64,000 nucleotides of DNA from the NCBI GenBank assembly GCA_024138015.1, contig JAMXBB010000011.1, forward strand, positions 72,172,522-72,236,521, read 5' to 3'. Position numbers and translations under genes: made by a program. Shown piece by piece: positions 23,603 through 34,973 of this stretch. Position 1 is the first letter of the stretch. Each line of letters begins with the position of its first letter. The DNA comes from Lumnitzera littorea. Lineage: Eukaryota; Streptophyta; Magnoliopsida; Myrtales; Combretaceae. Below the pieces are notes generated by a model. The model did not search any database. It was not told the origin of the DNA and worked only from the letters and a program-made list of their open reading frames with translations.

Positions 23603-24931
23603 TCTATATTATTAAAGCTAAAGAAAAGTTAGTTTGGTGTCTTTTTATTTTGCCAAGTTTACTCTTTTATACTATTAAGATATGATATAACTTACCATTA
23701 CAATTTTACAATACATGTGTAAATGATATTTTACATAGGAGCTATATATGTCAATCCATTATTTCTCTCTCTCTCCCTCTCTTTAGACATAATTATAGTA
23801 AAGTTGATGATGATAACCTCCATTTATCATGTCACTTTCGCTTAGTTAATAAGATTTGACTAAGGATTTCTTTCTTATATATGTCAACCAATTGTTTTTA
23901 TTTTTTATGCATAATTATAGCAAAGTTAACAATGATGACCTTCATCTATCAAGTTACTTTTGGTTAATTAATAACGTTTGACCTAGGATTTCTTTCCTAT
24001 TTTTAATTTCTATATCATATGTTGATTTATTTGTTTTTTTTTTTTTTAGTGAGCAAAGTTATACGTTTTTATTATTTAAAGTTTCCATTTTTTTTTTCTG
24101 AAGAACATAGTTTTTAGGAAGCAAATGTAGTCATCAAACCCTTATCATAGTCAAATGAAATTAAAAAAAGCCTTTTTTTTTTCCATTTAAATCATATTTT
24201 AGATTAAATGTGTTATATGCTTTTGTACTGTAATTTATTTTCCATTTTGTTGTCAAATCAATATGGTTTGAAATTGGTATTGTTAGATATGATAGAGTAT
24301 TAGAAGATATGGGTTTGATTTAAAACGTTTGATTATTTTTTTATTGGTTTCATGTGCGTTCTTTATAATCTATGTTGAAGGCTTAGCAACTTTTTGTTTT
24401 TTATTTTTTTATATGTTGTTGTCAATTACTCATTTTTTAAATTTATTTTGTCATTTTGAATTTGATTAATATTATTTTTTTATATGTTGTGTCAATTTCT
24501 CATTCTTTTAATTTATTGGTTAATTGATTATTATAAATATGATTGTTTAAATTGAAAAATGATTGCATTTAGAAAAAAAAATCTAAATGAAAAAGGTGTT
24601 TTTGAAAATGAAAAAAAAAAAGCAATAAGAAATCATTTTTAGCAATTTAAAGCCTTAGAGTTAAATTACTCATTATCATTTATAAATAATAAAATTATTC
24701 TAACATATTTAAAGTAGACACAATCAAAATGACAATAAAGGATTTTGAATCCTAAATTATTTATGGGAAGCAAAACCACCATTAATGAAAAATTATTGTG
24801 TGATTTTATCAATATCAACACAATTTAAAATGCGTTAATAAAAATTACTTAAGCAATTAAAGTTTATAGAAAAGGAATTATTTATATTTCATTTTATCGC
24901 ATTCATTAACTATTATTTATCATGATTATCT
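23603..24931 (+). mobile_element. Helitron-like element, 5' end copy 1
   Basis: Starts TCTATATTATTAAAGC after TA, resembling the conserved 5' end of plant Helitrons. The first ~225 bp recur from 24932. Inside, ~145-bp blocks beginning near 23745 and 23876 form a tandem duplication ('tatatgtcaa' ... 'aggatttcttt'). The CTRR 3' end and its hairpin were not identified, so the right limit is only the start of the next copy. Confidence 0.45.
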
Positions 24932-25156
24932 TCTACATTATTAAAGCTAAAGAGAAATTGGTTTAATGTCTTTTTCGTTTTGCTAAGTTTGCCCTTTTTT
25001 ACTATTAATATATCATATAACTTACAGTTATAGTTTTACAATGCATGTGTAAATGATATTTTACACTGAGGTTATATATGTCAACTCATTATTTCTCTTT
25101 TCTATACTTAATTATAATAAGGTTAATGATGATAACCTCCAATATTGTGTTGCTTT
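24932..25156 (+). mobile_element. Helitron-like element, 5' end copy 2 (cut)
   Basis: TCTACATTATTAAAGC and the following ~220 bases match copy 1 closely. Similarity ends exactly where LTR E1 begins (25157), so the retroelement interrupted this copy. Confidence 0.5.
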
Positions 25157-27244
25157 TGTCGATTCTTATTTTAATTTTACTTAATTTAACCTATATTAAG
25201 CTCAACCCATTTAATATAAATTACTCGACATAAAGTTAAGGAAAAAAAAATTGGAATCACCAACTAATTAGACTGACAAAAAGCTAAATTAGGGTTTTCG
25301 GGAAGGAAAACTTTAATTTAGCCACTAATAATGAAATATTCTAAAAATAATAATTTTTAGAAAATTACATCAGAAAATCTAAGCTCGGTAGCTAACCTAT
25401 CATGACTAAGTTACTATATAAAAATAAAAAAAAAATAATAACTTTTTATTTTTTATAATTTTTCTAAAAATGCTAAAATATGTACAAATATATGAAAGTG
25501 TAATCAAGATAAATTTTTTAATATTTTTTATTACGAATTTTCTAAAAAGGAAAAAAAAAAGTTTCTTTTTATATTTTTTATATAGTTGCCTTGGACCTAC
25601 TAATCAAGATCAAACTAATGTAGTTCTTTTTTTAAAAAAAGATTTAGTGAGTTGATTCTTTTTAATTTAAAAGAATTGAGCCAAATTTATGTTATTTGAT
25701 GATTTATTATTATTTTTAAAAAACCTAAATCTAACTACATGAATCTATTTTAAAAATCTTAACTAATTAAATCTTTTGAAAGGACTTAAGTTAAGATTTA
25801 TTATTATTATTTTTTTAAAAAAACCACTATGTGCCAAAAAAATATTTTTCTACAACCTTACATGCAAAATCTATACAAATCTACCAAGATATGTAATTTA
25901 AATACATATCATTACCAAAGATATGAATCTCGAAAAAGATCTGTATGTATATCTAAAAGTGCAATTTAAAAAAAAAAGAAAAGATGCAATTTTTGTGAAA
26001 AAAATGCGATTTAGTCTAAAAGATGCAATTTAAATACGTATCTTCACAAAATATATGAATCTCAAAAAAGATATGTAATTATATCTAAAAAAAATTGCAA
26101 TTTCATGAAAAAGATGTAAGATGCAATTTGGATACATATTTTTTACCAAAGATATGAATCTCGGAGAAGATATGTAATTATATCTAAAAAAATACAATTT
26201 TATAAAAATGATGTAAGATGTAATTTAGATATATATTTTCACCAAATATATAAATCTAGGAGAAGATATGCAACTATATCTAAAAAAATGCAATTTTGAT
26301 TTAAAAAATGAAATTTAACTAAAAAAAAAAGTTATCTAAAAACTTTCAAATTTATAGTTTATGTTAAAATTATTAAAAGAAAATAAAATAAATAACTAAC
26401 TAAACTAATTTACCCAATTACATAAGCGGGTTGAATCGTACGCGTGATTGTGATCGGACTGGACATGGCTTATCGTGTTGTATATGCAATGAACGGTGTG
26501 CAGCGTTGATCGAACGTAGACGGTGACCTATGTCATGTATGGCTTGCGATGTAGTTAGATGTATGGCTTGCTAAGTGCAGGATGGTGGAGTGCTCCTAAA
26601 CGTGAAGTACTCGTAGGTGAGTGTGTGGGTGAGGACAGATGTGTGTGCTGAGTGGGTATGTCAGTTGTATGGAGTGTGTGGAAATTGTAAAAATGTATCC
26701 TTTTCTACCCCCATTATCCATTATTTATAAGCCATCAATCTCAATCTTTTGGATCTTTTTAGATGAAGATTCAATCTTAATAAATCCAAAATGCAATATA
26801 ATAATGCCCGATTTGGATTTATTAGATTCATTGAAGATTTAATTCAGCTTTTGCAAACCCTACACTTATTTGGGCTTTTTATTTTAAGCTTGATTCAATC
26901 TATCTTAATTTAGCCTAAAATACACATTAATCCATTTAATAAATTCTAAGTCTATTTAGTCCAAAATAAAATAGATAAAAATCTGTTTTATATTAGACTA
27001 AACTAAAAAATATTTTAATGAAACCTGATCATTTAAGACTAGGAATTTATTAAATTGAACGTACATCTTCAACCATTGTTTAATCTGACCCCAAACAACT
27101 CGACTCAACTTGAGACTTTATATATTTTTTATTTTTCTTTCAATTTTTCTTTTTTTTTTTTATATTTTTTCTTTTTTTAAATTTTTTTTTAATTTGGCCT
27201 GATAAGAAAGAATCCTAATGGCAGCAAAAATAAAATGTCTATAC
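25157..27244 (+). mobile_element. LTR E1 (family 2), left LTR
   Basis: Begins TGTCGATTCTTATTTT and is collinear with E2 (32727-34575) and, inverted, with solo LTR E3. It ends near ATGTCTATA at 27244, matching the E3 terminus GGTATCTACA. About 2.09 kb. It holds ~4 tandem units of ~95-130 bp ('gatatgaatctcggagaag', 25880-26300), a GT-rich segment (26440-26640), and a TATA-like ATTTATAAG near 26722. No coding capacity. Confidence 0.75.
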
Positions 27245-27317
27245 CTGCCCTTTTTTATAGTAAAACTTGATTAAAACTATGTTATAAAGACAGAAGATAT
27301 GCCCATTTTTGCTGAAT

Positions 27318-28170
27318 CCTATCTTGAATTGATAAGGTGAGAATTAGGGACTCGAATGGTCAACTAAGTAGTGTCTCATCTTGAATGGATGAGATAAAAG
27401 GATACTGACTTGAAAGGTTGATGTAAAGAATAAATTGCTTATCTTGAAAGGATAGGAGGCCCATTTTGAAAGAATGGGGCAAAAGATTAGGAGGCATATC
27501 TTGAGAGGATAGGGTAAAAGGTCAAGAGGTTTATCTTGAAAGGATAAGGCAAAAATTTGGGAAGACATATCTTAAAAGGATAAGGAAAAAGATTAAAGTA
27601 GCCTATCTTGAAAGGATAGGGCGAAAGATTAGGGCGAAAGATTAGGGGGCTTATCTTGAAAAGATAAGGCAAAAGATTTGGGAGCCTATTTTGAAAGGAT
27701 ATGGTAAAAAATTAGGGTAAACTATCTTGAAAGGATAAGGCAAAAAATTAGGGAGCCTACTTGAAAGGATAGGGCAAAGGAATAGGGGGCTTATATTAAA
27801 AGGATAGGGAAAAAAAAAAATTAGGTTAGCTATCTTAAAAGGATAAGGCAAAAGATTTGGAAGCCTATCTTAAAAGGATAGGGCAAATGACTACGGTACC
27901 TATCTTGAAAGGATATAGCAAGTGCTTAAGGTATCTATCTTGAAATGATAAGGCAAAATATTAAGGAGTCTATCTTGAAAGGATAAAGTAAAAGATCAAA
28001 GGGCTTGTCTTAAAAGGACAGGAGAAAAGATTAGGGAGCTTATCTTAAAAGAATACAGCAAAAGATTAAAGAGGCATGTCTTGAAAGGATAGGGTAAAAG
28101 AAATAAAGGGGTCTGCCTTAAAATGACAGGGTAAATGAATTAGGGGCCTGTCTTAAAAGAACAAGGCAAA
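27318..28170. repeat. Tandem array of ~24 hairpin units, ~36 bp each
   Basis: Each unit is built on 'TATCTTGAAAGGATA' plus 'aggcaaaagattaggg'. The ATC...GAT arms around TTGAAAG form a stem. Arms vary in matched pairs: TCTCATC/GATGAGA (27373), CCCATT/AATGGG (27460), CTTATC/GATAAG (27650), CCTATC/GATAGG (27602), TGTC/GACA (28005). There is no ORF, and units are too similar throughout to be spacers. Confidence 0.85.
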
Positions 28171-28369
28171 AAGGTTAAGGTAGACACTATGCTGAAAAAT
28201 TGATGTTCTTAAAAGAAAAATTGGTGTTCTTAAAAGAAAAATTGGCATGTAAAAAAGATAGATCTTTTGAAAAAAAAAAACTTAATAAAAAGGTTGGAAG
28301 GCATGGCTAATTGTTTTTTATTCTTAGATAACTGATTTTTTTTTTTATGTAAGATGACAAAAGTTCCTA

Positions 28370-28690
28370 TGGCGAAACTTTTAGAACTCTAAACACGGGA
28401 TAACTAAAGTTTGAAAAATTCTTAGGAGAGCCTAAGCTCTTGGCATGATAACAAAGGTTCCTGAATATTCTTTTCATAGGATGGCTGAAGCTTTTGAATA
28501 TTCTCATACTATAAGACAATCAAAGTTCTTGAACTAAGAGTGACTAAGACTCCCGAATTAGATAACTAAAGTTCCTAAGATAAGGATAAGTAAGGCACCT
28601 ATAAAGATGACCAAAGTTCCAAAGGGATCACTAAGGTTTTTGAAATTCCCTTGAGAGATTACTGAAGTTCTTAACTTGAGGGTAAATAAA
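28370..28690. repeat. Degenerate tandem repeat, ~30-50 bp units
   Basis: The word 'gataactaaagttcctgaa' recurs in varied form about ten times (e.g. 28398, 28445, 28509, 28561, 28609, 28661). Non-coding; it adjoins the hairpin array in the same putative element. Confidence 0.55.
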
Positions 28691-28699
28691 GTTCACATT

Positions 28700-31600
28700 G
28701 CAAATCCTCAAAATTTTCACTTTTTGATAATCAAAAGATAAAAGTGTGCTTTTATTAAATAAAAAACTGTTCATTTTTTTCTTGTTAATAAGTAACGAAA
28801 TTATACTGACTTTAAATGTTATAGATAAGCTGTCTACTTATTTTTTTAGCCATTGGCCATTCATTCTTCATCTTTGATTACTTGTCTGCTATGACGATAG
28901 AAAAAAAAAACTTCAACTAAACACCTTGTTCTTCTTGCCATTGAGAATTCTCATTCGATTCTAGGGTAAAGTGCTTCTCTTACCCCCAAGGCATGCTTCA
29001 CTTTTGCATTATAAGTTTCACATCAAGGAAGGTATCTCAATTATTTGAATTGTTTAGTCCAAACGGACTTCCTTACATGCTCAAATGGCTTGTTTTCACT
29101 CTCGATTATGATTCCAAAAATTATGATCAGTGTTGTAAATGATATACTTTAATTGATCTGATAGGTTTTTTCCTCAAGGTTGTAATGCAGGCTTTTGGTC
29201 ATTAGCTTAAACAAAATGGAATATTAATGTGTTGGCCAACTTTGAAAAATTAACATCTTAACCTGGGTTTACAAGTTAAGAACCTTAACTAGAAATGCTA
29301 AGATGAGCTTGCCCCAGTTTCATGAGCAATAATTGCTTAAGATAAATCAAATTCTTTAGTCAAAAGAGTTTCATTAGGGGTGATATGGTGGGTGGGACCT
29401 TAGGATTAGAGTTTCATTCCTTTGGGCTTAGAATCTCTTACTTAAGTTTGTTCTTTAAAGGATATTAGGGGAAAACTTAGGTCTTTCATCTTGGAAGTCA
29501 TGGATACAGCTTTCCTAAGATATTCTGGTCCTAAGCCCTTTTTTTCGACCTTTTGGGATGTGATTACCTTACTTTTGTTTTCTTCTTTTTCTTTTCTTCC
29601 TCTTTTTTCTTTTCTTTTCTTTTCTGTTTTTTTTTTTCTTCAAGGCAATCGCTTTCCATATGCTTGAGTTTTTGTTTGAAGAGATTCAAAGCCTTAAAAA
29701 CATGAGTTCAAAGTGTATAAGCCTAATGAAGTGTTTGGGAAAAGTCTATAGGCTTGAGGTATTTGAATGAGAGAATGGGCCTGGGTGAGATGTATATGAT
29801 TTAAAGCTCTTCTTCATTATAAAGAAACGAATTATCTGTAACAATTATTGCTCATGAATTGGCGCAACTGAAGCAAGCACAAGTTTGCCTATTCCTTTTC
29901 TCCAAAATCACTAGCCTTAACCTCCTGATTACCCTAATGTGGAGGTGGTTCTTAATAGGGTTAATTTTAAAAATCTCTAAAAGGCTCAAATGGGCTTACA
30001 AAGGGTAATTGTGTTTAGAGTAATGAAATGAATGCTTATCATCCTTTCAATCTACCTATCACATGCAAGATAAACCTCCTTTAAAGAATAAGTCTTATCT
30101 TCGTTTTCATGTCTCTCTACTTTCATGAGTGTTTTAGGATTAGGGCTTGCCTCTTGTCATTCTAAACTCTTCAAATAATAAGATACTCTTGTTAGTTTGA
30201 TAATGAAACGTTTTATGTTTTGTTTGCCCTTATCTGCCCCAATCTCATTTGATAAGACTAGATATTTCGTGATGCCCCAACGAGTTACATGTCTCTTTGC
30301 CTTTTCAAATAATTGCCCTTTTAGACTTAATTAAATCGATCCATTTATTGCCCCCCAACTTAAGCTCATTCATAGTGGAGATAAGCTTTGTATTCAATTT
30401 TAGGGTTAGAGTAAGTAAGCCAATTTTTGTGGAGTGAGTGTTTAGGACCTTTTAGACTTGGAGAAGATTGGTGTAGGTAAACAAAGTTATAGGTGAAATT
30501 AGTAGGCCATGTGTTGAAGGTTTTTTTCTGGCTTAAAGTGGGTTGAAAAAGATGGGAAAATCTATGGTTTGTGTTTGGGGTTTTGTGTCTAAGGCTTTTG
30601 AAAAGGTATGATAGTGGGCTATGTCTCCACCGTTTTCATTTATCAATTTCCAATGTGCTTTCCCTTTTACCCTTTAGTATCAGGTTTAACTCATAGGTTA
30701 TACAGCGCTTTAGGCTTAGAATGAGTGACTACCAAGATTAGGCTTGGGTCAGAGTCATTATTGTCAGTTGTCTTAGCTTCAAAAATGAATGCTTATGGGC
30801 TTTAACAATGGGTCGAATCGCTCAAAAGTAATAACTCAAAGTCTGTACAATCCATACTTGTTAGCATGTATTTTTTTCTTTGAAAAATTTATGATTTTTT
30901 TTTTAAAAACATTATGCTAATAAAAAGCATTTGAAAACACTTATTTTACAAAAACTTATGTTATAAATAGGGTTACCAACATCTCCTAACCTAATGAAAT
31001 GACTAAAAAAGTTAGAGAGTTAACAGGAAGAGGTAGTTATTTTACAAAGTTGACAATCGAGGATAATAACTTTTGTACATGTAAAACATTTTTCCCCCTT
31101 TCTTTGTTTAGAAAAACTTTTAGAAACCTTTCTTATTAATGGAAGCTAAAGTGACTTTAATGCTATAGATGATCGGATTGCTAACATTGCCTAAATAATA
31201 GAAGAAGTCAATTATGAGATAATGAAGACAATAAATTTATAAAAGGGCAATTGATGATTAAAGGGTAATAATTTCACTAGAAGAGTGCTTAATATTGCAA
31301 AAACATGAGTGAGGGACAATTTAGGGATAATAATTATTAACAAATCATGGGTAACGAATATTTATAAGTTGAAGGATTTTTTTACTTCTTTTTTTTTTTT
31401 ATGTACACATGAGTTATTGAACAAATTTCTAATACAAGTACAAAAAAAAAATAATAATAATAAATGAATACACAAATAGCATACAAGTAAAGCACACTCA
31501 TGCAAATATAAGATTAGTAACTAAATAATAGTGTGATAATCTATAAATTTGTTTTTCAAAGTTGTGACTTTATTAAAACCCTATAATAAAATCAGTTGAG

Positions 31601-32726
31601 TACAAATGAGCTAGACTCTTATTGGGTCTATAATTTTTCTATGAGTATAAGTGTAGACAATGTGTAGAGAGATTTTACAAAAGCAAAATATCCTTTAATA
31701 GTTTATAAGGGAAAATTTTTTTTACATGGAAAAATTTATATGACAAATATGTCATATGGGAAAATAATAAAATTACAACTCCCTACTCATGATATATATA
31801 TTTTTTGAAAACGTTACACTTATATTCATTTACTTGCACATAAAAAATTTTAATGCAATTTAGAAGGTTCAATCTTAAATCTTATTGTGTCACTTTTTAT
31901 TTGAAAAATGAACCAAAAAAAAAAAAGAAGAAAAAAAGCAATACATAATACCTATATTACAAAATAATACAAAAGCAACCATATAATACAAAAGAAAAAC
32001 ATATCTAGGATAACAATAAACATACAACAAAGTTTAGTATAAAATTAATGCAATGTGTTACAAACACATGCCATGCAATAGAGGTCAATAAATATTAAAT
32101 TGTAGGATTAAAATCATTATGAACTTGCGGTCAGGGAATATGTTTATACATAAGTGAATATAAATAAAAAAAATAAATAAAGCTCATGGACACTTATATA
32201 TAAGAGTATTGATTCTTTTAATTTTCCTTCAAGTTGGGCTTTCTTTCAACTAATTGTGAATTATCAAATTTTCCTATAACTTAACAATGACTAACCCTTT
32301 TTTTTTTAAAAAAATAAAAATAATGTAGGAGAATGGAGTCTATGGATCTCAAGCTTTGTAGCTCTAGGCATTTTTAGAGAAAAACCTAATGGGTTACATC
32401 GAAGCATGAGTGGGCTCACCTATTAACCTCAGGCGGGGGTAAAGACCTTAGTGACCTGAAGGTTATATAATGGTGGTTTGTCCTAAGTTCCTAAGGTGGT
32501 CTAGGTCCAACTACATTTAAGCACATGAATAATAAAAAATAAAAGTTCCTCTCTAAATTCCTCAAAATAGGCCCAATGGATTAGGCTTTTCCTAGCAAAC
32601 CTACATCACTAATACTTAGTTAGTATAACTATAATACAATGAAAAATAATAATAAAAAACCCATCAATTAATTTTTTAATTTTACATTGCTAGCTTACCA
32701 AGTTTCTCCAGTAGAGTTACCAATTC
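28700..32726. other. Non-coding part of the putative LARD interior
   Basis: No ORF, RNA gene or ordered repeat seen. It is moderately AT-rich with T-rich runs at 29515-29640 and A-rich segments after 31400. E2 similarity starts at 32727. Confidence 0.4.
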
Positions 32727-34575
32727 TATTGATCTCTATTTCAATTTTCCTTAATTTAACTTATATTGAGCTGAATTCGCTTAATACAAATTACTCGACA
32801 TAAAATTATAAAAAAAAAAAATTAGAGTCATTAACTAGTTAGATTGGTAAAAAGTCAAATTAGGTCTTTAAATATTCTAGAAAAAATAATTTTTAGAAAA
32901 TTAAAACAGAAAATCTAAGTTTAGTGGCTAACTTATTAAGATTAAGTCACTATATAAAAAAAAAAACTAATGGGATTTTATTTTTTATAATTATTCTAAA
33001 AATGCTAAAATATGTACAGATAAGCAAAAGTGTAATTAAGATGAATTTTTTAATATTTTTTTATTATGAATATTTTGAAAAGGAAATTTTTTTTATATAT
33101 TTTTTTATATGGTTATTCCGAAAATACCTACGTACCTATTAATCGGGGATCAAAGTAACGTAATTCGTTTTTTAAAGAAAGATTTAGTGAGTTGATTCTT
33201 TTTAATTTAAAAAAAATTGAGCCAAATTTATGTTATTTGATGATTTATTATTAAAAAAAAAAACTAAAGATCTAACTATATGAATCTATTTTAAAAACCT
33301 AACTAACTAAATCTTTTGAAAAGACTTAAGTTAAGATTTTTTATTTTTTTTTAAAAAAGAAACCACTCTGTGCCAAAAATATATTTTTCTAAAACCCTAC
33401 ATACAAGATTTACACCAATCTACCGATATTTGTAATTTAGATGTACATCCTTACCAAAGATATGAATCTCGGAAAAACTATGTATTTATATCTAAAAATG
33501 CAATTTTTTTAGAAAAGATGTAATTTTTATGAAAAAGATGCAATTTAGTCTAAAATATTCGATTTAGATACATATTTTTACTAAATATATGCAATTGTAT
33601 TTAAAAAAAATGCAATTTTATGAAAAAGATGTAAGATGCAATTTAAATATATATCTTCACCAAAATGTGAATCTCAAAGAAAATATATAACTATATCTAA
33701 AAAAAATACAATTTTATGAAAAAAACATAAAATGCAATTTCGATATATAGTTTCATTAAAGATATGAATATAGGAGAAGATATGAAACTATATCTAAAAA
33801 ATGCAATTTTGATTTAAAAAAATGTAATTTAACTAAAAATATGAAATTTATCTAAAAAAACAAGTTATCTAAAAATTTGCAAATTTATAGTTTATGTTAA
33901 AATTATCAAAATAACCTACACTAAAAAACAATTAGTAAAATGAAATTATTAAATAAAAAACTAACTAAACTAATTTACCTAGTTACTTAAGCGGGTTGAA
34001 TCGTGCGTGTGATCATGATCGTGATCGAAGTGGACATAGCTTATCACATTGTATATGCAGCGATCGGTGTGCGACATTGATCAGACGTAGATGATGACTT
34101 GTGTTATATATGGCTTGCAGTGTAGCTGGACATGTGGTTCGCAAAGTGTAGGATAGTGGAGTGCTTTCGAACGTGAAGTACTCATAGGTGAGTACGTGGG
34201 TGTGAGTGAGGATATACATGAGGTCAGTAGCATATATGTATGAGGATGCGTAGTGAAGTAAGTGTGTAGGTGTGAGTGAAGACAGACATGTGTGTTGAGT
34301 GGATGTGTCATACGTATGGACTGCGTAGAAATTATGAAAATGTATCTTTTTTAGCCCCCATCATATATTATTTATAGGCTATTAATCTGAATCTTTTGGA
34401 TCTTTTTAGATGAAGATTCAACCTTAACAAATTGAAGATACGATACGATACGATACGATACGATAATACCCAATTTAGATTTATTGAAGATTTAATCCAG
34501 CTTTTGCAAACCCTACACTTATTTAGGCTTTCTATCTTGGGTTTGATCTAGTCCATCTTAATTTAACCTAAAATA
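32727..34575 (+). mobile_element. LTR E2 (family 2), right copy, truncated
   Basis: Starts TATTGATCTCTATTTC and follows E1 for ~1.85 kb, including the 'gatatgaatctcggaaaa' tandem units (33430-33850) and the GT-rich segment (33990-34330). It stops where LTR family 1 sequence begins at 34576, so the last ~320 bp of the LTR are missing and are not found beyond 37914. Confidence 0.75.
34441..34465. repeat. (CGATA)5 pentanucleotide run
   Basis: Five uninterrupted CGATA units inside E2. E1 and E3 have no such run at the corresponding place, so it arose in this copy. Confidence 0.95.
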
Positions 34576-34973
34576 TGTCACGCCCTGAAGCGGCAGAGTC
34601 ATAACAGCTCCGTCGTGTAAACCATTCCTAGATAGAAGTTGGCTTTACAACCGCTATTTTAGACCTGATCTACACAAGGCATCCACGACTAACTTGCTTT
34701 GAAGTAAACAGTTTGTAATTTAAATAAATCATTTACCTAAGAAAGTGAGGAAATATATATATTCACTATAATTCAGTTATTACAATTAAAGTTTACAATA
34801 TTTCTCTGTAATATATTTCTTAGTTATTACATTATTCAAAAATGAAAAGTTCTAAAGTAAAAGCTTAGGCCTTAAAAAAATGTGTTTAGTCTTCAAATGT
34901 TTTTTCTCACTCTCCAAGATCCAGCAGTTGCTAGCTTCAGAGTAGTTGCATGCTGCTTCTTAGCTAACACTTG
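34576..34973 (-). mobile_element. LTR family 1 fragment B0 (minus)
   Basis: Starts TGTCACGCCCTGAAGCGG, the reverse complement of the family 1 3' end, and covers ~395 bp of it up to 'agctaacacttg'. It is then cut by copy B in the opposite orientation. The remainder of B0 is not found on the other side. Confidence 0.8.

Larger units (their letters stand above)
27245..32726 (+). mobile_element. Putative non-coding internal region of a large retrotransposon derivative
   Basis: Lies between two direct family 2 LTRs (E1 and E2), 5.48 kb, with no reading frame resembling gag or pol. It contains the hairpin array (27318-28170), a second degenerate array, pyrimidine-rich tracts (29575-29640), and long transcribed-looking but frameless sequence. 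This is the layout of a LARD: long LTRs and non-coding interior. A primer-binding site or polypurine tract could not be shown, and E1 and E2 differ noticeably, so two independent LTRs with unrelated sequence between them remain possible. Confidence 0.5.

Noticed and set aside
27344..27851. Minus-strand frames rich in 'PYPFKI'
   Set aside because: They are read-outs of the ~36-bp tandem repeat. They have no start context and break with each change of unit length.
27318..28170. CRISPR-like array (~36-bp period, palindromic repeats)
   Set aside because: There are no unique spacers: the whole unit repeats with gradual divergence. The setting is a plant retroelement, and no cas genes exist.
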